27,451 nt of DNA from Collinsella aerofaciens (GTDB lineage: Bacteria > Actinomycetota > Coriobacteriia > Coriobacteriales > Coriobacteriaceae), in contig JAUUSS010000017.1 in NCBI GenBank assembly GCA_030841765.1, positions 1-27,451 on the forward strand, given 5' to 3'. Positions 6,164 through 14,379 of this stretch are shown here, piece after piece. Both the position numbers and the translations under genes were made by a program. Position 1 is the stretch's first letter. Each line of letters opens with the position of its first letter. The notes beneath the pieces were generated by a model. That model searched no databases. It was not told the DNA's origin and saw only the letters and a program-made list of their open reading frames with translations.

Positions 6164-7360
6164 CTAGGCCTCGTCGCACAGCCACCTCGCCAGGTCCACG
6201 ATCTGCACCCCATTGCGGTCCGTGGCCTCGTGATGCGTGCGGGCGAGAATCATCTTGGGGTACGCGTCGCCAATGCTCAGCAGTGGTGAAATCTCGCGTT
6301 CAAATGTCTTATCCGAGCTGATGTCGTCGCTCACCTGAATGTAGAGCTTCTCGCTTCGCTTGATTGCTACAAAGTCTATTTCCTTTTTATAGAGCACGCC
6401 GACGTATACCTCGTATCCGCGGCGCAGCAGCTCGATTGCCACCATGTTCTCGTATACGCGTCCCCAATCCATATCACGTGTACCGAGCAGCGCGTATTTG
6501 AACGCGTGGTCTGCCAGGTAATACTTCTCGCCGCTCTTAAGGTATTTTTTGCCGCGGATGTCGTACCGACGAACTTTATAGAAGGCAAACGCATCGCACA
6601 GGCACCCCATGTACGTGCCGACCGTCTTGTTCGTTATCTTTAGCCCATCCGCGTTCAAAATATCCGTAATGTTACGTGCCGACGTTATGTTGGATACGTT
6701 GTCCATCATGTAATCGGCAATGCGCAGCAGCGCCGATTCGTTTCTCACGTTATGCCGCTGCACGATATCTCTCACGATGAGCGTTTTGAAGACATTGGAG
6801 AGATATTGATAACGCTGCTCCTGCAGTGGATAAGGGTAGGAGCCGGACATACCGCCGGTTCTCGCGTACTCATCGAAGTCGCGGTCGACCTCGCCCTCGT
6901 CGCCATAGAGTCGATACTCCTCAAACGAGAATGGGAAAACCTCGATCTCAAACGTACGCCCCGTAAAGAGCGTCGACAGATCGCTCGACAGCAAAAAGGC
7001 ATTCGATCCGGTAATGAATATGTCGTACTGCTCGGATGCGTGGAGGCTGTTGATCGCACGCTCAAAACCGTCGCACATCTGAACTTCATCGATAAGCAGA
7101 AAGTTTTGTTTGCCGGACACTCGATGCTCTTTTACATAGGCGAGCAGCGCGTGATACTCGAGCAGATTCTCGAACTCATCGAGGTTGTAGTTGATATGGA
7201 TGACATTCGAATTGGACAGATTTGCCTCCACGTAATCGCGGAGGGCCTCGAGCAATTTTGATTTACCGCTACGACGGATGCCCGTGATGACCTTGATGTC
7301 CGGCACGCCAATAAGGCTCGTCAACGTGTCCATATATGACGTTCTATTGATGAGTTTCAT
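6164..7360 (-). CDS. AAA+ ATPase with DUF4143-type C-terminal domain
   Basis: This 398-residue protein follows the common bacterial plan of an N-terminal AAA ATPase joined to a DUF4143 domain. Walker A is GIRRSGKS (27-34), Walker B is FLLIDEVQ (87-94) and the sensor is ITGSNA (116-121). Near the C terminus KEIDFVAIK and then YIQVS (about 326-344) give the nuclease-fold-like strand pair typical of this family. The biochemical role is not established for most members; many are mobile and occur in multiple copies. The ATG at 7360 is preceded by a GAGGAGGCCCCA-type ribosome site. The gene is a single unit flanked on both sides by copies of the same 43-bp palindrome. It is visibly less GC-rich than coaX and the biotin-ligase-like gene, which suggests later acquisition. 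Confidence 0.88.
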   Translation of the reverse strand: MKLINRTSYMDTLTSLIGVPDIKVITGIRRSGKSKLLEALRDYVEANLSNSNVIHINYNLDEFENLLEYHALLAYVKEHRVSGKQNFLLIDEVQMCDGFERAINSLHASEQYDIFITGSNAFLLSSDLSTLFTGRTFEIEVFPFSFEEYRLYGDEGEVDRDFDEYARTGGMSGSYPYPLQEQRYQYLSNVFKTLIVRDIVQRHNVRNESALLRIADYMMDNVSNITSARNITDILNADGLKITNKTVGTYMGCLCDAFAFYKVRRYDIRGKKYLKSGEKYYLADHAFKYALLGTRDMDWGRVYENMVAIELLRRGYEVYVGVLYKKEIDFVAIKRSEKLYIQVSDDISSDKTFEREISPLLSIGDAYPKMILARTHHEATDRNGVQIVDLARWLCDEA

Positions 7361-7385
7361 TGGGGCCTCCTCGCGGTCTTTTATC

Positions 7386-7428
7386 GCTATTCCTCAAAAT
7401 TGAAAAATTTTCAGTTTTGAGGAATAGG
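7386..7428. repeat. Palindromic repeat copy 2
   Basis: CTATTCCTCAAAA (7387-7399) pairs with TTTTGAGGAATAG (7415-7427) around a GAAAAATTTTC centre. It begins 26 bases upstream of the ATPase start codon. A further pair, TCGCTAT and ATAGCGA, lies just outside it and extends the palindrome. Confidence 0.85.
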
Positions 7429-7471
7429 CTCTATAGCGAATATACCTCGCGAAAGACCGAGCTGCCTTAAT

Positions 7472-7514
7472 CCTATTCCTCAAAAACGAAAATTTTTCAG
7501 TTTTGAGGAATAGG
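7472..7514. repeat. Palindromic repeat copy 3
   Basis: CCTATTCCTCAAAA (7472-7485) pairs perfectly with 7501-7514 around a GAAAATTTTTC centre. It lies 44 bases from copy 2, in the same gap between the ATPase and biotin-ligase-like genes. Confidence 0.85.
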
Positions 7515-7545
7515 GCGCTGGCAACCCATTCCCCAGATAGGCGAA

Positions 7546-7573
7546 ACCCTCCCCGGCACAGGCCGAGGAGGGT
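7546..7573 (-). terminator. Hairpin after the biotin-ligase-like gene
   Basis: ACCCTCC-type arms (7546-7557 and 7562-7573) form a 12-bp stem with one mismatch and a 4-base loop. It lies 41 bases beyond the leftward stop at 7614. On the minus strand only TTT follows, so termination is plausible but not strong. Confidence 0.5.
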
Positions 7574-7613
7574 CTTGTTGTCATGTCTATCTTTGGGCGC
7601 GAACGCCCCCGCG

Positions 7614-8315
7614 CTACAGCCCGCGAATTCGTACGGCCTCGGGCGGAAACTCCTGCTCGCCGGCATCGGTCTTAATGGTCGCGCGGCCCCAGATGTCCAG
7701 GCCTGCAAACACACCGACCGCAAGCGGCAGGCCGTTGGGCGACACCGCCGCAACTTGGCGGCCCAGCAGCGGCACCATGTCGAAGTACTCGCCCAGCACG
7801 GGAGCCAGCGGCCCTGCGGCGCCTTGCGGCGTGTTGGCAACAACCGCCCAAGCGTCCACGCGGGCCAGCACGGCGGCGGCCAGCGTCTCGACCAGCGCTT
7901 CGTCAGCCACGTCCACACCAAGCTCGCCCAGCGCCGAACGCTCAATATCCACCGTCACGGCACCGAACATGCCCGCAGCAGCGGCACCGCCGTTCACGGC
8001 AACACGCGCGAGCGACGTCTCAAACGCAGGCGCACCGCACACGATATCGCTCGGCCACTGGATACCCACCTTACCGGCAAGGCCCAACCCCGGCGTCGAA
8101 GCCGTGCCCACGAGCGCGTCCATCATGCCCATCGCAGCCACAAACGGCAGGCCGTGGAAGGCATGCATGTTCACGTCCGGGCGCACGATCAGCGAAAACG
8201 TCAGCGAAGCATCGCCCGCGCTCCAAGCGCACCAGCCCGCGGACGCACCCTCGCGGCCCGCGTCGCGCGCGGCGTCAAGCTCGGTACCGGCGACAACAGC
8301 ATTCATCTCGATCAT
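7614..8315 (-). CDS. Biotin-protein-ligase-like protein lacking usual active-site motifs
   Basis: The 233-residue product aligns by eye with the catalytic and C-terminal domains of BirA. HGLPFVAAMGMMDAL, IQWPSDIV (residues 85-92) and VNGGAAAAG correspond to the core, and residues 175-233 resemble the SH3-like C-terminal domain. Two hallmarks are absent. The GRGRxGR biotin-adenylate loop is replaced by a short GWCAWSAGDAS stretch, and KWPND reads QWPSD, losing the catalytic-site lysine. There is no N-terminal winged helix. The start follows the folP-folK stop codon with no gap, so the two genes are translationally coupled; an alternative ATG lies 9 bases in. The protein may have lost ligase activity or act on another ligand. 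The family call is fairly firm but the function is not. Confidence 0.65.
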   Translation of the reverse strand: MIEMNAVVAGTELDAARDAGREGASAGWCAWSAGDASLTFSLIVRPDVNMHAFHGLPFVAAMGMMDALVGTASTPGLGLAGKVGIQWPSDIVCGAPAFETSLARVAVNGGAAAAGMFGAVTVDIERSALGELGVDVADEALVETLAAAVLARVDAWAVVANTPQGAAGPLAPVLGEYFDMVPLLGRQVAAVSPNGLPLAVGVFAGLDIWGRATIKTDAGEQEFPPEAVRIRGL

Positions 8316-10064
8316 CTACATACGCCCCAATTCGCCCACGATATGGCCCACGCGGTCCTCGGGCTCCTTGACCTCGACACCGTTGTAGCGGAAGAACCGC
8401 GGCGGGTCGTGCATCAGGTCCTCGAGCGGCACCAGCACAAAGTCGCGCTCGCCAATGAGAGGATGCGGCAGGCGCAGCTTTTTGCCGCCGTGAGTCTCGC
8501 CGTCCATCCACAGCAGGTCCAGGTCGATGGTGCGCGGACCGTTGGCCTTGGCCTTTTTGGAGCGGTCGCGCCCAAGCTCGGCCTCGATCTTCATGAGCTC
8601 GTCGAGCAGCACCAGCGGCGCCAGCTCGGTCTTGATCTCGATGACGGCGTTGGCAAACGCGTCCTGGCGCGTCTCGTAGGCCGGCTCGCTCTCGTAGATC
8701 TTGGAGGAGTTGGACACGCAGGTGAGCGGAATCTCGGCGATCATGTCGCGCGCGGCGCGGATGTTGTCGCAACGATGCCCCAAGTTGGAGCCCACGGCCA
8801 CAAACGCACGGCGCGGCTGCGGCTTGGCGACGGCCCAGTAACCGTTCAGGAACTGCGCAAAACCCGCGGCGTCGTGCACGCGCACGATGTTCGCACCGGC
8901 CTGGATGGCGCCCAGGCACACGCCAAACGTGGCGGCATCGCGCGCGGCGGCCTCGGTCACGCCCGAGACAGCGCCCACAAAACGCTTGCGCGACACGGCG
9001 CACATGAGCGGATAGCCCAGTGACGCCATCTTGGCAGTCTCACGCTGGATGACGATGTCCTCGTTAGCCGACTTACCAAAGCCCGGGCCAGGATCGATGC
9101 AGATGCGGTCGCGCGACACGCCGGCATGGATGAGTGTGCGGGCCTGGTCGGACAGAAAGCCCATGACGCGGCGCATGATGGGCGCCGAATCGGGCAGGGT
9201 AAAGCGGCGGAGCTGAGAGGTGGGCACGTAGGCCTCCTCGCGGCGGGCGCTGCGGCGCATCATGGCGGCCAGGCGGTCATTGGACTCCGATGCGGCCTCG
9301 GTGGCCTCGGGCGCGGCCTCGGGCGCGGGCGCGACGGTCTCGGCGGCAGCAGCCTGCTCGGCGGCCGGCGTCTCCTGCCCCAGCTCGGTTGCAGGCTCGG
9401 ACGTGGGCTCCGGCTCGCCAAACGGCAGTGAGGGCTGTACCACACCGCCCGGAAGCTTGGCCTCAACCTTGGGCTCGCCCAGCAACTTGCCGCGACGGCG
9501 ACGGGCCGGCTTCTCGGCCTCACGCGCGGCCTCGGCAGCCGCCTCGCGCGCCTTCTCGGCAACAAACGCCGCTGCCGAGGTATCGAGCTGCACCGTTGCG
9601 TGCGTGCGGGTGGGCGCGGCGACCTCGCCGGCATGCATCACGATGACGCCGCAGGTACTCGTCTTAACAAACTCGACCATCTTGGGATCGGTGAAGCCCG
9701 TCACGTCGTTGACGATCGAGGCGCCGCAGCGCACGGCCGCCTTGGCAACCGCCACATGACGCGTGTCGATCGAGACGATGGCGCCCTCCTTGGCCAGCGC
9801 GCGCACCACGGGCAGCACGCGGCGAGCTTCCTCGTCGGGGTTGACCGGGGTAAAACCAGGGCGCGTGGACTCACCGCCCACGTCGATGATGTCGGCGCCG
9901 GCATCGAGCATCGCCAGGCCGTACTCGATGGCGGCATCGGGGTCGAAGTGCTCCCCGCCGTCGCTAACCGAATCGGGCGTCACGTTGAGGACGCCCATGA
10001 TGCGCGGACGGTCAAAGCTGAGCTCATACTTTCCGCACCGCCATGTCTTGCTGTCGTTCGCCAT
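8316..10064 (-). CDS. folPK: Bifunctional dihydropteroate synthase / HPPK fusion with long insertion in the DHPS domain
   Basis: This 582-residue protein carries two consecutive folate enzymes. Dihydropteroate synthase motifs are MGVLNVTPDSVSDGG (23-37), DVGGESTRPG (61-70), SIDTR (98-102), ICIDPGPGFGKS (321-332) and SRKRF (358-362). The HPPK domain starts near 418 with FVAVGSNLGHR and carries RTIDLDLLWMD (511-521) and LPHP (532-535). HPPK makes the pterin pyrophosphate that DHPS joins to p-aminobenzoate. About 140 residues (147-290) rich in Ala, Glu and Pro interrupt the DHPS barrel after VIVMHAGE, where the family normally has a short MRGTP loop. The start at 10064 has AGGAGG with good spacing. 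An upstream ATG overlaps that site too closely. TACAAT about 75 bases upstream may be a -10 box. The biotin-ligase-like gene follows directly. Confidence 0.93.
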   Translation of the reverse strand: MANDSKTWRCGKYELSFDRPRIMGVLNVTPDSVSDGGEHFDPDAAIEYGLAMLDAGADIIDVGGESTRPGFTPVNPDEEARRVLPVVRALAKEGAIVSIDTRHVAVAKAAVRCGASIVNDVTGFTDPKMVEFVKTSTCGVIVMHAGEVAAPTRTHATVQLDTSAAAFVAEKAREAAAEAAREAEKPARRRRGKLLGEPKVEAKLPGGVVQPSLPFGEPEPTSEPATELGQETPAAEQAAAAETVAPAPEAAPEATEAASESNDRLAAMMRRSARREEAYVPTSQLRRFTLPDSAPIMRRVMGFLSDQARTLIHAGVSRDRICIDPGPGFGKSANEDIVIQRETAKMASLGYPLMCAVSRKRFVGAVSGVTEAAARDAATFGVCLGAIQAGANIVRVHDAAGFAQFLNGYWAVAKPQPRRAFVAVGSNLGHRCDNIRAARDMIAEIPLTCVSNSSKIYESEPAYETRQDAFANAVIEIKTELAPLVLLDELMKIEAELGRDRSKKAKANGPRTIDLDLLWMDGETHGGKKLRLPHPLIGERDFVLVPLEDLMHDPPRFFRYNGVEVKEPEDRVGHIVGELGRM

Positions 10065-10159
10065 GAACATCCTCCTAAAATGCCCACGCCGCCGAGCTTG
10101 GGGAGCTGGCGGCGGGGTCGCTTTGCACTCAGTCTTTCTATTGTATCCGCGCGCGCGGG

Positions 10160-10912
10160 CTAGAACGCAAACGCGGCCGCGATGTCGCAAGAAATCAGCA
10201 GGCCGGCATTTGCATCCTGATCGGTGGGAGCAAGGTTGCATATGGCCAGCGTATCGCCGGTAAAGTAACGCGTAAGGCCCGCCGCCGGATACACCACGAG
10301 CGAGGTCCCACCCACAATGAGGGCATCGGCCGCGGCGATGGCGGCAACGGCACCGGTCAACACATGCTCGTCGAGCGGCTCTTCGTAGAGCACTACATCG
10401 GGCTTGATGCGGCCACCGCACGCGGGGCACGCAGGCACGCCCGCGGCATCCTCGTGCTCGCGCGAGCAAATCCACTCGGCGCTATAGACCGCGCCGCACG
10501 ACTGGCAAATGTTGCGATGGACCGATCCGTGCAGCTCAAACACTCGCTGTGAGCCGGCCATCTGATGCAGGCCGTCGATATTTTGCGTCACCACGGCGTC
10601 GAGCTTGCCGGCGCGCTCCAGCTCGGCCAGCTTGGTGTGGCAGCGGTTGGGTTTAGCGTTGAGCGTGATCATCTTGGTGCGGTAAAAGTCGAAGAACTCC
10701 GCAGGATGCGCCTCGTAAAAGCTATGCGACAGCATGGTCTCGGGCGGATAGGCAAACTGCTGGTGATACAGGCCGTCCACGCTGCGGAAATCGGGAATGC
10801 CACTTGCCGTGGAAACACCAGCGCCGCCAAAGAAGACCATGCGCTTATGGGTGCCGAACAGCTCCGCCAGCGCGGCGGAGGCCTGCTTGGGATCCGTTAT
10901 TGCCTGCGTCAT
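10160..10912 (-). CDS. cobB: Sir2-family NAD-dependent protein deacylase
   Basis: This 250-residue sirtuin removes acyl groups from lysines using NAD. It has GAGVSTASGIPDFR (30-43), TQNIDGLHQMAGS (109-121), the catalytic His128 in ELHGS, and four zinc cysteines (C136, C139, C162, C165) in two CxxC pairs. GGTSLVVYPA (201-210) completes the Rossmann fold. The ATG at 10912 is preceded by GGAGGACTCAT; an upstream in-frame ATG adds 17 non-conserved residues. It diverges from the exonuclease III gene and lies 95 bases upstream of the folate gene in the same direction. Its substrate cannot be told from sequence. I do not see the Ala-x-x-x-Tyr-x-x-x-Arg desuccinylase pattern with confidence, so I leave acyl specificity open. 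Confidence 0.92.
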   Translation of the reverse strand: MTQAITDPKQASAALAELFGTHKRMVFFGGAGVSTASGIPDFRSVDGLYHQQFAYPPETMLSHSFYEAHPAEFFDFYRTKMITLNAKPNRCHTKLAELERAGKLDAVVTQNIDGLHQMAGSQRVFELHGSVHRNICQSCGAVYSAEWICSREHEDAAGVPACPACGGRIKPDVVLYEEPLDEHVLTGAVAAIAAADALIVGGTSLVVYPAAGLTRYFTGDTLAICNLAPTDQDANAGLLISCDIAAAFAF

Positions 10913-11048
10913 ATGAGTCCTCCGTCCTTGTTGGTCGGGCAGCGTCGGGCGATGTCCCAGCATGCGGCCTTTGGGTCAGCACGCGCGGTGCCCACCACCG
11001 CCCCTGTTGCGCTAATCTTAAGCCTGCCAACCCCGTCGAAAGGACACC

Positions 11049-11867
11049 ATGCCTCAGACTTACACTTTCGCCTCGTGGAACGTAAACGGCCTGCGCGCCG
11101 TGCTCAAAAAGGACCCGAGCTTTATCCAGATCGCGCAAGAACTCGACGTCGATATCCTGGCGTTGCAAGAGACCAAGCTGCAGGAGGGCCAGGTCGATAT
11201 TGACCTGCCCGGCTATCACCAAACCTGGAGCTACGCCGAGCGTAAAGGCTATTCGGGCACTGCGGTCTTTAGCCGCCAGGAACCGCTGCGCGTGCTGCAC
11301 GCCGACGCACTGCTACCCTACGCCGGCGAGAACGAGGCGGCCGAGCTCGTCGCCCAAGCCGCAACCGAGGGCCGCGTCTGTGCGCTCGAGTTCGACAAGT
11401 TTTGGTTTGTCGACGTCTATACGCCCAACGCACAAAATGAGCTCGCGCGCATCGACGTGCGTATGGCCTGGGACGATGCCTACCGCGGCTTTTTGAACGC
11501 GCTCGAGCGCGAGACCGGCAAACCCGTCGTAACCTGCGGCGACTTTAACGTGGCGCATGAGGAGATCGACCTTAAGAACCCCAAGTCCAACCGCGGCAAC
11601 GCAGGCTTTTCGGACGAGGAACGCGGCAAGTTTACCGAGCTGCTCAACGCCGGCTTTACCGATACCTGGCGCGCGGCAAACCCCGACGTCGAGGGCGTCT
11701 ACAGCTGGTGGAGCTATCGCTTTAATGCCCGCAAGAACAACGCCGGCTGGCGCATCGATTACTTTCTGGTAAGCGATTCGATCGCCGCCAACGTTCGCGA
11801 CACCGGCATCCGCGGCGACATCTTTGGCAGCGACCACTGCCCCGTCACCCTCACGCTAGAGCTCTAG
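11049..11867 (+). CDS. xth: Exodeoxyribonuclease III / AP endonuclease
   Basis: This 272-residue enzyme of the exonuclease-endonuclease-phosphatase fold repairs abasic sites and trims 3' ends. Key motifs are SWNVNGLRA (9-17), ALQETK with metal-binding Glu41, Tyr124 in VDVYTPN, GDFNVAH with Asp165 and Asn167, WRIDYFL (234-240) and GSDHCPV with Asp262 and His263. All usual catalytic positions are present and the length is normal. The ATG at 11049 follows GAAAGGACACC, a usable ribosome site. It stands alone, diverging from the sirtuin gene and converging on the ECF S-component gene. The proposed role is general base-excision repair in the cytoplasm. Confidence 0.94.
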   Translation: MPQTYTFASWNVNGLRAVLKKDPSFIQIAQELDVDILALQETKLQEGQVDIDLPGYHQTWSYAERKGYSGTAVFSRQEPLRVLHADALLPYAGENEAAELVAQAATEGRVCALEFDKFWFVDVYTPNAQNELARIDVRMAWDDAYRGFLNALERETGKPVVTCGDFNVAHEEIDLKNPKSNRGNAGFSDEERGKFTELLNAGFTDTWRAANPDVEGVYSWWSYRFNARKNNAGWRIDYFLVSDSIAANVRDTGIRGDIFGSDHCPVTLTLEL

Positions 11868-11931
11868 CCCCAAGTAATTCCTCTAGGGGACAGAGGAAAA
11901 CAGATCATGTGACCCCTCTCCCCCTATAAGG

Positions 11932-11992
11932 TGCGGTGGAATAGTTCCTGTTTGGGCAGCAAATAGCCAAAAACGAGAACCATTCCACCGCA
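11932..11992. repeat. 61-bp imperfect palindrome between convergent genes
   Basis: TGCGGTGGAAT (11932-11942) is the exact reverse complement of 11982-11992. Inside it GTTC pairs with GAAC, and a GTTTGGGC/GCCAAAAAC pair continues the stem. It lies between xth and the converging S-component gene. There is no T-run, so it looks more like a dispersed palindromic element than a normal terminator. The sequence before it (11884-11915) also has a weak AGGGGACA...GACCCCT symmetry. Confidence 0.7.
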
Positions 11993-12017
11993 AGTTCGTG
12001 AGGGAACGCGAAATGCC

Positions 12018-12731
12018 TTACAGCCCGTATTTCACGACGACACGGTTAATGCGACGGCACCAAGGCTTGTACAAGGCAGCCAAGAACACGCAGGTCGCGA
12101 GGCCGTGTGTGATATCGAACGGCACTGCCGTGGCAAGACGTGCCATGGCACCCGCCCACGTGAGCGGTTGAACAAAACCGATAATGTCGTAGGCGTTGAT
12201 CACAACGCCGTACAGCAAACCCGAAGCAAAGCCGTAGGTCAGCAGCGCCGGCATACGCACGGTGCCATCGGCGCGATCAAAAGCGCCGGCATGCGCCAGC
12301 GCACCGCCAACGTATCCCACGAGCCCCCAGGCATACATCTGCCACGGCGTCCACATGCCCTGCCCAAAAAAGAAATTGCTGGTCAGCGCCGCCAACGCAC
12401 CGACCATAAAGCCGTTACGACGACCGAGTGTCGCCCCGGCGATAATGGCGATGGCACTCACGGGTTTAAAGTCGGGAATGGGGCCAAACAAGATACGCCC
12501 CGCCGCGGCCAATGCTGCCAGAACCAGCGTGGGCATAATCTGGCGCAAACCCGGACGAGATGCCTCGTAACCCGCAAAGAACAGCGCGAGCACCAGCGCC
12601 ACCACAACCAGCATGGCCAATGCTGCCTGCTCAACACCCGACAGCAACGCCGCAGCCATCACCGCCGGCACCGCCAACAACAGCGGGATCTCCAGTTTTG
12701 CAAGCAAGCGCGAGAAACGACAGTCCGTCAT
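12018..12731 (-). CDS. ECF transporter substrate-binding S component
   Basis: This 237-residue membrane protein has about six hydrophobic segments. A central region reads IPDFKPVSAIAIIAGATLGR and then NFFFGQGMWTPWQMYAWGLVGYVGG, typical of ECF S components that bind a vitamin and dock on EcfT. The ATG at 12731 begins 4 bases after the stop of the ATPase gene, so the two are coupled. As the last gene of an EcfT-EcfAA'-S operon it is probably a dedicated substrate subunit. The DFKPV motif recalls S components implicated in cobalamin or related uptake, but I cannot assign the substrate. It would act in the cytoplasmic membrane. Confidence 0.82.
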   Translation of the reverse strand: MTDCRFSRLLAKLEIPLLLAVPAVMAAALLSGVEQAALAMLVVVALVLALFFAGYEASRPGLRQIMPTLVLAALAAAGRILFGPIPDFKPVSAIAIIAGATLGRRNGFMVGALAALTSNFFFGQGMWTPWQMYAWGLVGYVGGALAHAGAFDRADGTVRMPALLTYGFASGLLYGVVINAYDIIGFVQPLTWAGAMARLATAVPFDITHGLATCVFLAALYKPWCRRINRVVVKYGL

Positions 12732-12735
12732 CCCA

Positions 12736-14379
12736 TCACGCCCTATAGAACACGTTGTCGGCAAAGAAGTCGGCCGGGGACTCCATGCAGGCAATCTCGC
12801 CGTCAAACATCATGGCGACGTCGTCGGCTACCTGCTCGGCAAAATCCAGATCGTGCGTGGCCATAATGACGGTGCCGCCAGCCTTCGCATGGCCACGCAG
12901 GGCGCGGGCGATAATGCGGCGGCTGAACAGGTCTAGACCCTTGGTGGGCTCATCGAGCAATAGCAGTTCGGGGCCGATTAGCAGCAGTTTTGCCAATGCA
13001 AGCAGTTGACGCTGCCCGCCCGAAAGATCGTACGGATGGCGTCCATCCAGACCCGACAACCCCAAGCTCGCCGCACGCTCCCGCGCCAAGTTCTCGTCAT
13101 ATCCGCAGGTCGAGTCCCATTCCATCAGCTCATCGCGAACCGTCTCGGCAACCAGCAATGCTTTGGGATTCTGAGGCAGCAGCGCCGCCGAGGCCGCTCC
13201 GCGCACCACGCGGCCGCGCTGCAGCTTGGCGGTCTTCGCCAGCACCGAAAGCATTGTCGACTTACCGCAGCCGTTACCGCCCACGATCGCATGCACCGCG
13301 CCAGCCGAAAACGACACATCGAGCCCGCGGAGCACCCAACCGCCCGCGCGATCGTAGCGAAACCAGCCTTCCGACAGGGTGGTAGCCGACCCGCCGTGCA
13401 TTTTTTGGAGTATTCTGCTTCCATCCGTGCGCGAGAAGGCTTCCGAGCCGTTCTCGAGCGACGTTTGCGCCACAAATTCGGACGATTTGTCCAATTCCGA
13501 ACTTTTTTTCGCGCTCGATACGTCCCCGGGCGGCTCCAGAGAACCCAAATTGTCCTCACGCCTGCTGAATACTCCGTTTTTTGCACATCGGATGGCACCC
13601 CACCCCAACATGTCATCGGAAAACAGCGATTCTCGGCGTCCCAAAGAAGACATATCCGCCACCTCGCGCACGCGACCGCCCTCAATCCGGTACGTACACG
13701 TCGCATACTCGAGCATCGGCCGCGGCTGATGCGTCGCCACAACAACCGTGCAGCCCAGCTCGCGATTCACACGAAACAGCGCGTGCAGGAAATTCTTCTC
13801 CGCAACCGGATCAAGCTGAGACGTGGGCTCGTCGAGCAGCAGCACGCGCGGGCGGAGCGCCAACACGGCCGCCAACGACAGCAACTGTTTGCGACCACCC
13901 GAAAGCGTGTCAGTATCGCGGTGAAGCCAATCTTCCAGCCCAAAGAAATAGCTGGTCTCAGCTACGCGACGGCGCATCTCATCACGTGCTAGCCCCAAGT
14001 TTTCCAGGCCAAACGCCATCTCGTGCCACACGGTTTCGCACACGATCTGGTTCTCGGGATCCTGGAACACATAGCCCACGCGCTCCGCCGATGCCCGTAC
14101 GTCCATGTCGGCAACGTTCTCGCCCAGCACGCTCAGTTCGCCAGTGCGCTCGCCCGCCGGAGCGATCTCGGGCTTGAGCAGCGACAGCAGCGTCGACTTA
14201 CCCGATCCGGTACCGCCAACAAGCAGCGCAAATGCACCTTGGGGAACAGACCAGTCGAGCCCCTCGAGCACCGCAGCATCAGCATCGGGGTAGGCAAAGC
14301 TCAGGCTCCGCACCTCAATCGCCGGCATATCCGGGCCGCACGCAGCGCCCGACACCGGGCCCCTATCCAACCGAGCCAT
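12736..14379 (-). CDS. Fused ECF transporter ATPase (EcfA-EcfA')
   Basis: Two complete ABC ATPase domains are joined in one 547-residue protein. Domain 1 has Walker A GGTGSGKS (55-62), the Q-loop in VFQDPENQ, signature LSGGRKQ (159-165) and Walker B LLLDEPTSQLD (180-190). Domain 2 has Walker A GGNGCGKS (367-374), signature LSGGQRQ and LLLLDEPTKGLD. VFQDPENQ is characteristic of ECF ATPases. Together they energise vitamin uptake by EcfT and the S component. The start overlaps the EcfT stop by one base (TGATG). The linker (about 245-337) is Ser/Lys/Glu-rich, unlike the rest, and its DNA is bounded by an inverted TGCA-N7-GAGTATTC motif, possibly an in-frame repeat insertion. Confidence 0.93.
   Translation of the reverse strand: MARLDRGPVSGAACGPDMPAIEVRSLSFAYPDADAAVLEGLDWSVPQGAFALLVGGTGSGKSTLLSLLKPEIAPAGERTGELSVLGENVADMDVRASAERVGYVFQDPENQIVCETVWHEMAFGLENLGLARDEMRRRVAETSYFFGLEDWLHRDTDTLSGGRKQLLSLAAVLALRPRVLLLDEPTSQLDPVAEKNFLHALFRVNRELGCTVVVATHQPRPMLEYATCTYRIEGGRVREVADMSSLGRRESLFSDDMLGWGAIRCAKNGVFSRREDNLGSLEPPGDVSSAKKSSELDKSSEFVAQTSLENGSEAFSRTDGSRILQKMHGGSATTLSEGWFRYDRAGGWVLRGLDVSFSAGAVHAIVGGNGCGKSTMLSVLAKTAKLQRGRVVRGAASAALLPQNPKALLVAETVRDELMEWDSTCGYDENLARERAASLGLSGLDGRHPYDLSGGQRQLLALAKLLLIGPELLLLDEPTKGLDLFSRRIIARALRGHAKAGGTVIMATHDLDFAEQVADDVAMMFDGEIACMESPADFFADNVFYRA
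13397..13585. repeat. Possible in-frame inserted repeat in the ABC linker
   Basis: TGCATTTTTTGGAGTATTC (13397-13415) and GAATACTCCGTTTTTTGCA (13567-13585) form inverted ends that match except in the central homopolymer. The 151 bp between them encodes a low-complexity linker, is less GC-rich than its surroundings, and contains smaller palindromes (GGAC-GATTT-GTCC). The inserted-element reading is inferred. Confidence 0.45.

Noticed and set aside
6111..7514. CRISPR array from repeated 43-bp units
   Set aside because: There are only three copies, spacers range from 44 bp to over 1.2 kb with a gene in between, and each copy is itself a palindrome.
7503..9023. Long open frame of 506 codons on the plus strand
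   Set aside because: It runs antisense to the biotin-ligase-like and folP-folK genes, and its His/Arg-rich composition is typical of antisense frames in GC-rich DNA.
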